Shown: positions 56,635 through 64,000 of the stretch, piece by piece
Layout: each line of letters starts with the position of its first letter
Numbering within the stretch: the first letter of the stretch is position 1
The notes under the pieces: generated by a model
What the model saw: only the letters and a program-made list of their open reading frames with translations
Told to the model about the DNA's origin: nothing
Database searches by the model: none
Assembly (NCBI GenBank): GCA_017462015.1
Contig: JAFTRX010000021.1
Location: forward strand, 1-64,000
Origin: Lentisphaeria bacterium
GTDB taxonomy: Bacteria > Verrucomicrobiota > Lentisphaeria > Victivallales > Victivallaceae
Length of the DNA stretch: 64,000 nt
Direction of reading: 5' to 3'
Made by a program: the position numbers and the translations under genes

Positions 56635-57910
56635 AACGCAATGCCTCCGCCGGATCCAGCCGCGCTGCCCGCCACGCCGGAAGCAGTGCGCCCAATGTAC
56701 ACAATATTATACTGGCGCCAACGATCAGCGCCACATCCTGCGGTACGATATGCGCAGGCAGTTCATTGAAAAAGTAGAATTTTTTCGGAAAAAGTTCCAT
56801 CCCGCTCACCTGCGAGACAAAACGTAAAATGTTGTTGCGGAAACGGATGACCAGCACCCCCAATACCGTCCCGGCAAAACTTCCGACAACGCCTACCAGC
56901 AACCCCTGAAAAATAAATATCCGCATCACTGCGCCGTTGGAACATCCGAGCGCTTTAAGCACACCGATCTCCCGCGTCTTCTGGTAAACCGAGGTTATCA
57001 GCGTATTGGTGATACTGAACGCCGCCACCAGCACGATGAATATCAGCAAGAAGAACATCATCATCTTTTCCACATTCAGCACGTCCAGAAAATTCCGGTT
57101 TGCCTCCTCCCAGGAGATGACAGCGTAACTTCCCAATTCCGCCCGGATTTTTTCCAGAAACGGTTCCTGCGCAAAGGGGTCACGCCACCAGCCGAGTACC
57201 GCCGTCGCCGCGCCCCACGGCAAATCAAACAGCTCCGTGGCATCATCCGGGTCGGCAAAGAAAACTATCCGGTCAAAGTCGGATTTACCGGCAGAATATA
57301 TTCCGGATACAGTGAATTCGGTCGGCAGATAGATCGAACTGTCCTGATTGAGTTCGACCTTGCCGTTGGCGTTGAATTTTACCAGATTGGTCAACCGCTG
57401 TGCGGAGTGGACTAAAAAGGTGTCTCCCACACCGATGTTCCACCGCTCTGCCATATCGGTGCTGATGACGGCGTAACTTTTACGCCCATCACGTCCCAGC
57501 TTGAATGTTCCGGCTTTGATATAACTGCGGGTATCGATGTGCTTTTCCAAATCACTCTGCGGCGCGGCAAAAATCACCGCCTGCGTGTCCAAACGCCGCT
57601 TCTCATATCCGTACTGAACCAGAACCGCCCCCTGTATCACAGGAGATGCATCTCCGCCATTCTTCTTCACCGCATTCACCGCCTGTTCCGGGAACGGTAT
57701 CCACCCTCCCGGACCGCGGATCTGGAAGTGCGCCTGGGTTTCGATCATCTTCTCCTTCATCGTGTCGGTAAAACCGGTCATGACCGCCATCACCACGATC
57801 AGCACCATCACCCCCAGCATCACACCGAGAATACTCATCAGCGCGATGATGGAGACCATATTGCGGCGGGGACGGAGATATTTTCCTGCCAGAAAGAGTT
57901 CAGTGCGCAT
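56627..57910 (-). CDS. Lipoprotein-releasing system permease LolC/LolE
   Basis: A 427-aa membrane protein with one N-terminal helix (SIIALMSILGVMLGVMVLIVVMAVMTGF), a periplasmic domain of about 200 residues, and three C-terminal FtsX-type helices (MMFFLLIFIVLVAAFSITNTLITSVYQKTREIGVLKALGCS...). This is the LolC/LolE layout, and the N-terminal LFLAGKYLRPRR is typical. Only one permease gene is present, so it probably works as a homodimer (LolF-like). It starts nine bases after the ArnT-like gene and overlaps lolD. Confidence 0.9.
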   Translation of the reverse strand: MRTELFLAGKYLRPRRNMVSIIALMSILGVMLGVMVLIVVMAVMTGFTDTMKEKMIETQAHFQIRGPGGWIPFPEQAVNAVKKNGGDASPVIQGAVLVQYGYEKRRLDTQAVIFAAPQSDLEKHIDTRSYIKAGTFKLGRDGRKSYAVISTDMAERWNIGVGDTFLVHSAQRLTNLVKFNANGKVELNQDSSIYLPTEFTVSGIYSAGKSDFDRIVFFADPDDATELFDLPWGAATAVLGWWRDPFAQEPFLEKIRAELGSYAVISWEEANRNFLDVLNVEKMMMFFLLIFIVLVAAFSITNTLITSVYQKTREIGVLKALGCSNGAVMRIFIFQGLLVGVVGSFAGTVLGVLVIRFRNNILRFVSQVSGMELFPKKFYFFNELPAHIVPQDVALIVGASIILCTLGALLPAWRAARLDPAEALRYE

Positions 57911-57919
57911 GACGGGTTC

Positions 57920-59533
57920 TCACTTTCCGGGTTTCGTTTGCAGATCCAGCATCAACATCCGCAACGGGTCAACATTGACCGGCGCCTCGCGCAACTCAAA
58001 CGCAGGCACATTGACAAACTCACACAGACAATCGATTCCATCTTCGATGATAACGATTTTACCGGCAGGACGTTTGACTTTTCCGGCTCTGTACTCCGCC
58101 AGCGTGGCAACGGAACTGTTTTCAAACTCCCACGCGGCAGCATTTGCCAACTCCGGAGTCTCCGCCAGAAGCAGACTCTTTTCCGGATAACGCATCAACT
58201 GTTCGTCAATCTGTTTCAACGCCGCCTGCGGCATGGCATAGTTCACCCGGAAAAACCACGGAATAAACAACAGCACCAGTCCGATTCCGAAGAAGAACAA
58301 ATACAATCTTCCCCGCCAGTTTCCGGTAACACTGTAAATCATCACCGCTCCGGCAAAAATCAGCACGATCCCCATTACCGGATAGAAGAGCATCGTCACC
58401 AGCAGTACATCACTCAGCACTTCCGGCTTCATCCAGATCCGCAATGCGGCACATCCGATTCCGGCAAGAGTGAGAAACGCTCCCCACAAGGTCATCATCC
58501 AGTTGTAGGAACGGTGATGACCGCCACTGTTGAAGTACACCCGCACCCCGGCGGCAATCAGCAGCGCAAGCGGCGCAAATCCGGGCAATATTCCCTTGAC
58601 ATCCCAACTGCGCGTGAAACTGAACAACGCCAGCGGCAACAGCAAAAAGCAGAACGCAAAACGGAACAACGGCTGTTTCAAAAAGCCTTTCCACGCATCT
58701 TTCCCCACCACTCCGGCGGCAGGGATCAGCAACGCCGCCGGAAACGCTCCGACGACCGCGGCAAAAATCTGCCAGTACCAGGGCGATTGCTCCCTTCCGC
58801 AAAACTCTGCCAACGTCATCTCGTTGATGAAAAATCTCCAATATCCCGGCTCTGCCCGGTTGATGGCAATCACCCACGGGAATGCAACCAGTGCCGCAAT
58901 TACAAGCGTTCCGGCAAACGCCAGCGGCATCTGACGGAGTTTCCTGTCCCAAACCATGTAGGATATTCCGGACAGCAGCGGGATGACCACTCCTTTGAAT
59001 CCGCCGACCAGAAACGCCAAGCCCATAAATGCTCCGCTCAATATCAGATTCAACACCTTGCGGCGGTTGATCTTCTCTTCCTGCATAGTAATGAACAGCG
59101 TTCCGCAACTGCCGATGGTCAGCATGGCAAAAAGCGATGCGGGATCAGCCATCGTTCCGGAAAGATATACTGCGGCAAATGACAGGTAGATCACCGCCGA
59201 CAATGCGGCAAGTTTTTCATCGCGCAACGTCTGCTTTATCAATATCCAGATAAAGAGCGCCGCCAACCCGGCAGACAACGCGCCGGGGAAGCGGACTGCA
59301 AAACCGTTTTTCCCGAAAAGCTGTATCGACTTCGCCGCCGGATAAAATGCCGGTGACGGAATTTCCAGCTTCACGTTTCCTCTCAGTCGCGGCGTCACAT
59401 AATCCCCGGAACACACCATCTCCCGGGCGCTCTCAGCAAAGCTGTACTCCCGGAATACCTCCAGCGGACGACTGCCCAGCGGCAGAATATATACCACAAT
59501 GAAAAACAGAAATACCCAACCGAAATATTTCAT
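57920..59533 (-). CDS. ArnT-like membrane glycosyltransferase (GT83 family)
   Basis: A 537-aa polytopic protein. After the first helix it has REYSFAESAREMVCSGDYVTPRLRGNVKLE, close to the YExRYAEIAREMLxSGDWxxPxLNGxxYFEKPP region of ArnT, and FGKNGFAVRFPGALSAGLAAL as in that family. ArnT moves aminoarabinose from undecaprenyl phosphate to lipid A; related enzymes use other sugars. A periplasmic tail of about 120 residues follows the last helix. Start overlaps the upstream glycosyltransferase stop by four bases. The site of action is the outer face of the inner membrane. Confidence 0.8.
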   Translation of the reverse strand: MKYFGWVFLFFIVVYILPLGSRPLEVFREYSFAESAREMVCSGDYVTPRLRGNVKLEIPSPAFYPAAKSIQLFGKNGFAVRFPGALSAGLAALFIWILIKQTLRDEKLAALSAVIYLSFAAVYLSGTMADPASLFAMLTIGSCGTLFITMQEEKINRRKVLNLILSGAFMGLAFLVGGFKGVVIPLLSGISYMVWDRKLRQMPLAFAGTLVIAALVAFPWVIAINRAEPGYWRFFINEMTLAEFCGREQSPWYWQIFAAVVGAFPAALLIPAAGVVGKDAWKGFLKQPLFRFAFCFLLLPLALFSFTRSWDVKGILPGFAPLALLIAAGVRVYFNSGGHHRSYNWMMTLWGAFLTLAGIGCAALRIWMKPEVLSDVLLVTMLFYPVMGIVLIFAGAVMIYSVTGNWRGRLYLFFFGIGLVLLFIPWFFRVNYAMPQAALKQIDEQLMRYPEKSLLLAETPELANAAAWEFENSSVATLAEYRAGKVKRPAGKIVIIEDGIDCLCEFVNVPAFELREAPVNVDPLRMLMLDLQTKPGK

Positions 59534-60717
59534 TTTTTAACTCCATTTTTGTAATAGTAAAACAAACGATAACTGCCAACGACATATTGTTTTCCGGCAA
59601 AGCGCGGAGCTTCCAGCTCCTGCTTCCGGTTCGTACAGACCACCGCGACATTGTGTGATTTCAAATTCTCTGCGACCGCACTCTTCAACTGCTCAGAAGT
59701 CATGTCGTTCTTACCATCAGCAACCACATGCACGTTCTGTTTGAAGTACTTCCGGAAAAATGATGCATGTCCGGCATCGACAAAACACACCGTATCTGTC
59801 CGGGAAATTTCACCGGACAACTTTTCAAAAGTTTTCCCGATGTAGATCTGCCGCTGGATACTCCACGGCAGTGTCATCGGCAGAACAAAGAAGAAAAATC
59901 CCAGCGCACCGGCGGACAACAACAGCTTTTTACCGCATTTATTCGCACTCTTCGCCAGATAAAACCACACTATCGGCACCAGAATCATCACCATCGGGCG
60001 CAAAATCCGTTCTCCGGAGTTATAAAGCGCCAGCCGTGGCGGAAAATCAACCTTGAAGTGCCGCAGCAGTGCCGGAAGCAGCACCACGATCCCCAACGCC
60101 GTTGCAATACCGATACAGCAATATATTATCCGGTTGAGAAATCTCCGTGTCCGTTCTTTATCCAGCGCTTCCATACGGTTCAAAAGCGCGGCACAAATCA
60201 GCACCAGAACCGGCGGTATCAGCAAATAAAAATCATCCCCCCGGCAAAATCCGCTCTGCGCGTATGCCGCCGCAACGATCACCCCGGGCAACGCAGTAAA
60301 CACCGCCACCGCCCGTTTGGACAGCTTCGCCGTTGCCGAAGCTTTTATCATCCCCCGCAATGCTATCAAGATTCCAGCGATCATAAATGGAGCTCCGGAA
60401 GCGGAAGTTCCATCGTAAAACACCATCGGAAAAAGCAGATAATACGCCGCCGTCATCCCGGGGCGTTTGAATTTGAATACCTGCGCAAGGTGCATGATCA
60501 TCGCGCCGCAAACCCAAGTTGCCGCAACTGCCGGAAGCCTCAGCAGAAAACGGTTATCCGGGTATGCCGGAAGCAATCTCTGCAATTCAACGATGAAGTC
60601 ATACTCCTCCGGAGCCGCCAGCGGCCGCAACGCCGCCTGCACCAGATAAATACCCCCCAACACCGCCGCACCGATAATGGTATCACTGTGGCGCTTGTAA
60701 TATTTTTTCCAATTCAT
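59530..60717 (-). CDS. Second membrane glycosyltransferase-like protein
   Basis: A 395-aa polytopic protein, with N-terminal helix IIGAAVLGGIYLVQAAL and then PEEYDFIVELQRLLPAYPDNRFLLRLPAVAATWVCGAMIMHL, a layout similar to the ArnT-like neighbour but shorter (about eight helices, acidic PEEYD in the first loop). A soluble C-terminal tail of 90 residues follows. It overlaps the next gene by four bases, so both are made together. It may be a diverged paralogue or a partner subunit. Family assignment is weak. Confidence 0.6.
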   Translation of the reverse strand: MNWKKYYKRHSDTIIGAAVLGGIYLVQAALRPLAAPEEYDFIVELQRLLPAYPDNRFLLRLPAVAATWVCGAMIMHLAQVFKFKRPGMTAAYYLLFPMVFYDGTSASGAPFMIAGILIALRGMIKASATAKLSKRAVAVFTALPGVIVAAAYAQSGFCRGDDFYLLIPPVLVLICAALLNRMEALDKERTRRFLNRIIYCCIGIATALGIVVLLPALLRHFKVDFPPRLALYNSGERILRPMVMILVPIVWFYLAKSANKCGKKLLLSAGALGFFFFVLPMTLPWSIQRQIYIGKTFEKLSGEISRTDTVCFVDAGHASFFRKYFKQNVHVVADGKNDMTSEQLKSAVAENLKSHNVAVVCTNRKQELEAPRFAGKQYVVGSYRLFYYYKNGVKK

Positions 60718-60808
60718 ATTTCAGCAAAAATCTCGTTATTTGACACTACATCATATATAAAATATCACAATCGGATGCGGAAATCAAGGGATTATTAAAA
60801 AACAACAC

Positions 60809-60837
60809 TTGAAAAAAAGCTGTTTTTGCGGTATATT
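60809..60837 (+). promoter_or_regulatory. Sigma-70-like promoter for ddh
   Basis: TTGAAA (60809-60814), 17 bp, TATATT (60832-60837). Start codon 40 bp downstream. Confidence 0.7.
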
Positions 60838-60877
60838 TCTTGTCAACTGAATATTTTTTAATTCTGGAGAACTTGTT

Positions 60878-61876
60878 ATGTCTACCATCCGTGTAGTTGT
60901 TGCCGGTTACGGCAATGTCGGGCGGGGCGTCCTCGCATCACTTGAAAATAATCCGGACATGGTCCTTGCCGGTATCGTCAGCCGTTCCCCGGAACGGGTC
61001 AAAAAGGAGATCAGCAACGTCCCCGTCCTTTTGATGAATGATATTGAACAGTGGGTCAGCGAACTGCGTCCGGATGTCGCCATCCTCTGCGGCGGCTCAA
61101 AAAACGACCTTCCGGAGCAGACCGCCAATATCTGCCGTTTCGTCAATACCGTCGACAGCTTCGACAACCACAGCTGCATCCCGCAGTATTTTGAAAAAGT
61201 GAACACCGCCGCCACCGCTTCCGGCAAAGTCTCCGTCATCTCCACCGGCTGGGACCCCGGCGTGTTTTCCATGGAACGTGTTCTTGCCAACAGTTTTCTC
61301 CCCGGTTCACGCGCCTACGGCTTCTACGGACTCGGCGAAAACGGCGGCTTGAGCATGGGACACTCCGACGCTCTGCGTACCATCGCCGGTGTCCTCGATG
61401 CCAGACAGTACACCCACGCCATCCACGCTTCCATCGACAAAGTCCGCAATGGCGAAAACCCCGCTTTCACCCCCGGTGATATGCATGAACGGGTCTGCTT
61501 CGTCGTTGCCGCCCCCGATGCCGACAAGGAAAAAATCACCGCAGAAATCGTCAATATGCCCGGTTATTTCGCCCCCTACAAAACCACGGTAAACTTCGTT
61601 TCTGCAGAAGAACTTAAAGAAAAATACAGCGGCTTCCCCCATGACGGACTTGTGGTCGCCTCCGGCATTACCGGCAAAGGCAATCCCGCCGGTATCGAAT
61701 ATCGCTGCCAGTGGGGCAGCAATCCGGAAGCCACGGCGAACATCCTCGTCGCTCACGCCCGTGCCGCTGTCCGCCTCGCCAACGAAGGACGCAAAGGCGC
61801 GTTCACTATTCTGGATATTCCGCCTGCCTACTTCTCAACCTTGAGCAAAGAAGAGCTGCTGAAACACTGGATGTGA
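60878..61876 (+). CDS. ddh: meso-Diaminopimelate D-dehydrogenase
   Basis: A 332-aa NADPH-dependent enzyme making meso-DAP in one step from tetrahydrodipicolinate, for lysine and peptidoglycan. The Rossmann start is VVVAGYGNVGRGVLASLE; CGGSKNDLPEQTANICRFVNTVDSFDNHSCIPQYF and STGWDPGVFSMERVLANSFLPGSRAYGFYGLGENGGLSMGHSDALRTI are diagnostic of DAPDH; GNPAGIEYRCQWGSNPEATANIL ends the substrate domain. The enzyme occurs in relatively few bacteria. CTGGAG precedes the ATG, and a good promoter is upstream. The esterase gene follows 31 bp downstream. Confidence 0.93.
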   Translation: MSTIRVVVAGYGNVGRGVLASLENNPDMVLAGIVSRSPERVKKEISNVPVLLMNDIEQWVSELRPDVAILCGGSKNDLPEQTANICRFVNTVDSFDNHSCIPQYFEKVNTAATASGKVSVISTGWDPGVFSMERVLANSFLPGSRAYGFYGLGENGGLSMGHSDALRTIAGVLDARQYTHAIHASIDKVRNGENPAFTPGDMHERVCFVVAAPDADKEKITAEIVNMPGYFAPYKTTVNFVSAEELKEKYSGFPHDGLVVASGITGKGNPAGIEYRCQWGSNPEATANILVAHARAAVRLANEGRKGAFTILDIPPAYFSTLSKEELLKHWM

Positions 61877-61907
61877 TCTGATATAATCTGATAAAAAGGG
61901 GTTTACC

Positions 61908-63863
61908 ATGCATAACCATCGTTCTATTTTAGGCAATTACGTTCAAGATTTCACCGTCTCGCAGATCCGCGCTCTCAACAAAGAGCGCGATGCCCGTCTC
62001 GCCGCGCTCAAAACCAAAGCTGATGCCGAAGCTTATGTCAAAAGTGTCCGTGAAAAAATCGCCGCATGTTTCCCCATGCCCGATGACCACTCTGTACCGC
62101 AGTGTGAAATCGTCAAAACGGCGGAATATGACAAATTTAAAATTGAAAACATCATCTACTTAAGCCGAAACAACTTTCCGGTCACCGCCAATTTGTATGT
62201 TCCCAAAGCTCCCGGAAAACACCCCGGAGCGATCATACTTTGCGGTCACGCCGGAGAAGGCAAGAGCTGTTCCGCTTACCGCAGCGGTGCCGCCAACCTC
62301 GCTGAAAAAGGTTTTGTCGTACTGCTAATTGATCCCATTGCCCAGGGTGAACGCTGGCAGTTTATGAATGTTCCCCACGCCTCCGCTTTCCACGGCAAAT
62401 GTACCAGAGAACACAACATGCTGGGCAAACAGCTCCGGCTCTGCGGAGAATTTTTCGGAGCGTGGCGGGCATACGATGCCATCCGCGGTCTGGATTACCT
62501 TCTTTCCCGCCCGGAAGTAGACCCGGCGCGCATCGGTATCACCGGTAACTCCGGCGGCGGTACCATGAGTTCCTTCGTGCAGGCGCTCGATGCCCGTTTC
62601 ACCATGGCTGCCCCCAGCTGTTACATCACCAGCTGGAAACGCAACTTTGAGAACGAACTTCCCGCTGACGTTGAACAAATTCCTCCCGGTATCCTCGCCG
62701 CCGGTTGCGAAATGGGTGACCTCATCCTCTGTTACGCCCCCCGCCCGATACTGCTGCTGGGACAGAAGAACGACTTCTTCGATCCCCGTGGCCTCAACGA
62801 AACTTACGAACAGGTCAAAAAAGTTTATGCTCTCCTCGGTGCGGAAGATAACGTGCAGTGTTTTATTGGACCAACTAACCACGGTTACTCTATCGAAAAC
62901 CGCGAGGCGATGTACGGATTTTTCACCCGGCACGCCGGTTTGCCCATTGACGGCAAGGAAAATTTCGACAGCAATATCATTACGGCGGCATCACTCAACT
63001 GTACTGAATCCGGTCAGTTGATGACTTCACGTCCGGAATTTGCTCAGGTTCACGACCTTACGGTCAAACTCAGCGCCGACCTTGCCGCCGCCCGTCCGGT
63101 GTACGACGTGTCCGGGCTGAAAGCCAAACTCCGGGAACTGCTGCAGCTTCCGGAAAAGATCGAAGTCCCCTATGCCCGTACACTGCGACCGTTCTGTATC
63201 CCCGGTGTTCCGGACACCCGGCGTTACTTCAACCGCTTTGCGCTGGAACGGGACAATGCGCCGTTGACCATGCTCAAACTCAATTCAGAGCCGCCGTATT
63301 TCCACTTCCCCGCGCTGGATACGCTCACTATTTATGTGCCGCATCTTGATTCCGGAAGCGAACTTATCAAACTTGACCGCGCCGATGATGACATTTACGC
63401 CGGTCTCGATGTCTCCAACATCGGCGAAACGCTGTCACTGGCTACCGATCATTCAGAGGAAGGGCGCAAATTTTCTGCACCGTACAGTCAGGATTATCAC
63501 TACGATTCCGTGCAGTTGATGTACGGTACATCAATGATTGCCCGCCGGGTGGAGGATATCCTCTCTGCGATCGCTTTCGTCAAGGCGCAGGGTGTAAAGC
63601 ACGTCAAACTCACCGCGCGCGGTCAGGGTGCTGTCCCGGCGGCAATGGCGGCACTGCTTTCTGATGACGTGGAAGCAGTCACGCTGTACGATACTCTGGA
63701 ATCTTACCAGAGCGTGATAAACAAACGTGTCTCCGACTGGCCGCAGTCATGCATGATCCCCGGTGTTCTCAAATACATGGATCTCCCGGATATCTACGCG
63801 GCTCTCAAGGCGGAAAAACCTGCCGTCATCACTTTTGTCAATGAACCCGTTCCGGAGTTTTAA
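61908..63863 (+). CDS. Two-domain alpha/beta hydrolase, acetyl-xylan-esterase-like
   Basis: A 651-aa protein with no signal peptide. The first domain (about 60-345) is a full alpha/beta hydrolase: LYVPKAPGKHPGAIILCGHAGEG, nucleophile Ser215 in GITGNSGGG, GQKNDFFDPRG for the acid, and His325 in NHGYS. The C-terminal domain (about 400-650) repeats the fold in outline, but its elbow reads TARGQGAVPAAMAAL, with Gln where the nucleophile should be, so it looks inactive. This resembles carbohydrate-esterase-like proteins of PVC bacteria. It follows ddh closely and ends at a strong terminator. The substrate is unknown. Confidence 0.75.
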   Translation: MHNHRSILGNYVQDFTVSQIRALNKERDARLAALKTKADAEAYVKSVREKIAACFPMPDDHSVPQCEIVKTAEYDKFKIENIIYLSRNNFPVTANLYVPKAPGKHPGAIILCGHAGEGKSCSAYRSGAANLAEKGFVVLLIDPIAQGERWQFMNVPHASAFHGKCTREHNMLGKQLRLCGEFFGAWRAYDAIRGLDYLLSRPEVDPARIGITGNSGGGTMSSFVQALDARFTMAAPSCYITSWKRNFENELPADVEQIPPGILAAGCEMGDLILCYAPRPILLLGQKNDFFDPRGLNETYEQVKKVYALLGAEDNVQCFIGPTNHGYSIENREAMYGFFTRHAGLPIDGKENFDSNIITAASLNCTESGQLMTSRPEFAQVHDLTVKLSADLAAARPVYDVSGLKAKLRELLQLPEKIEVPYARTLRPFCIPGVPDTRRYFNRFALERDNAPLTMLKLNSEPPYFHFPALDTLTIYVPHLDSGSELIKLDRADDDIYAGLDVSNIGETLSLATDHSEEGRKFSAPYSQDYHYDSVQLMYGTSMIARRVEDILSAIAFVKAQGVKHVKLTARGQGAVPAAMAALLSDDVEAVTLYDTLESYQSVINKRVSDWPQSCMIPGVLKYMDLPDIYAALKAEKPAVITFVNEPVPEF

Positions 63864-63914
63864 CAACGGTTGACAACAGGAGATGAGTTCTCCCATCCCC
63901 TGACATTTTTCAAC

Positions 63915-63952
63915 GTGCGGAATGAGGATTTTCTTCTTATTCCGCACTTTTT
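63915..63952 (+). terminator. Intrinsic terminator after the esterase gene
   Basis: Perfect 9-bp stem GTGCGGAAT (63915-63923) with ATTCCGCAC (63939-63947), then five T. No gene is visible in the last 48 bases: a short ATG frame stops after 12 codons. Confidence 0.9.
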
Positions 63953-64000
63953 GTGTCAAAATGAAAAAATTTTTGAAATTTTTTCTAAACGACTATTGAT

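Noticed and set aside
63961-63999. Possible new gene start at the right edge
   Set aside because: The ATG frame stops after 12 codons and follows a terminator without a promoter.
1-64000. CRISPR arrays, tRNA/rRNA genes, transposases, phage genes
   Set aside because: Gaps were read by eye: no regularly spaced repeats, no cloverleaf or CCA-type ends, and no mobile-element proteins were seen. A very short or diverged tRNA could have been missed.

Overview
The window looks like chromosomal DNA from a Gram-negative member of the PVC group, most likely a Lentisphaeria/Victivallales-type anaerobe. The clues are a prepilin-like protein of the [24 protein letters not shown] type, a secreted DUF4838 protein, a fused SecDF, the [FeFe]-hydrogenase maturase HydE, indolepyruvate ferredoxin oxidoreductase, a meso-diaminopimelate dehydrogenase, and outer-membrane machinery (LptB, an MsbA-like flippase, GmhB, LolCDE parts). 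Coding density is high, operons are tight with many 1-11 bp overlaps, and no tRNA, rRNA, CRISPR array, transposase or integrase was found. The lineage call is an inference from gene content.

Layout. 1-3.6 kb: repeat copy A, a serine hydrolase/GH43-like pair (minus), an acyl-ACP thioesterase (plus) and a fragment of a beta-helix glycosidase gene. 3.6-12.8 kb (minus): uxaE, yajC, secDF, ybaB, terminator, then DUF362 ferredoxin-like protein, polysaccharide deacetylase and DUF4838 protein. 13.1-20.7 kb (plus): lptB, hibernation factor, terminator, then NifX-like protein, hotdog thioesterase, copper ATPase, YejE-like permease, HydE and a GT2 glycosyltransferase. 20.8-35.5 kb (plus): EIIA-Ntr protein, zinc-ribbon protein, 51-codon ORF, secA, valS, homocysteine methyltransferase/MTHFR, truB, a large unknown acidic protein, iorAB and a membrane glycosyltransferase. 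35.4-45.9 kb (minus): an envelope and division block, gnnA-like/ispE/gmhB/ftsK/rodZ-like and degT-like/msbA-like/murC. 46.1-48.1 kb (plus): pyrH and an amino-acid-type binding lipoprotein. 48.2-55.9 kb (minus): repeat copy B, an S66 peptidase, a prepilin-like protein with an internal duplication, a 58-aa lipoprotein, miaA, a membrane glycosyltransferase, a ferredoxin, repeat copy C, a PpiC/SurA foldase and a small lipoprotein. 55.9-60.7 kb (minus): lolD, lolC/E and two membrane glycosyltransferases. 60.8-64 kb (plus): ddh and a two-domain esterase.

How the genes fit together. Much of the window builds and services a lipopolysaccharide-bearing envelope: MsbA-like and LptB transport, GmhB heptose, LolCDE and PpiC/SurA, SecA/SecDF/YajC secretion, MurC, FtsK and ArnT-like sugar transfer to lipids. 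The GnnA-like oxidoreductase and the DegT-like aminotransferase could together make UDP-GlcNAc3N for lipid A. A second theme is polysaccharide use: GH43-like enzyme, deacetylase, DUF4838 protein, esterase and the UxaE hexuronate epimerase. A third is low-potential anaerobic redox chemistry: IorAB, the 56-aa ferredoxin, the DUF362 protein and HydE.

The most unusual signal is a three-copy intergenic element (1-170, 48200-48393, 53975-54140). It folds into one long multi-stem hairpin whose stems are kept by compensating and G-U changes read on the plus strand, and it always sits just past the 3' end of a minus-strand gene. Second is an in-frame 216-bp duplication in the prepilin-like gene, bounded by 24-bp direct repeats that each encode FTLIELLV.
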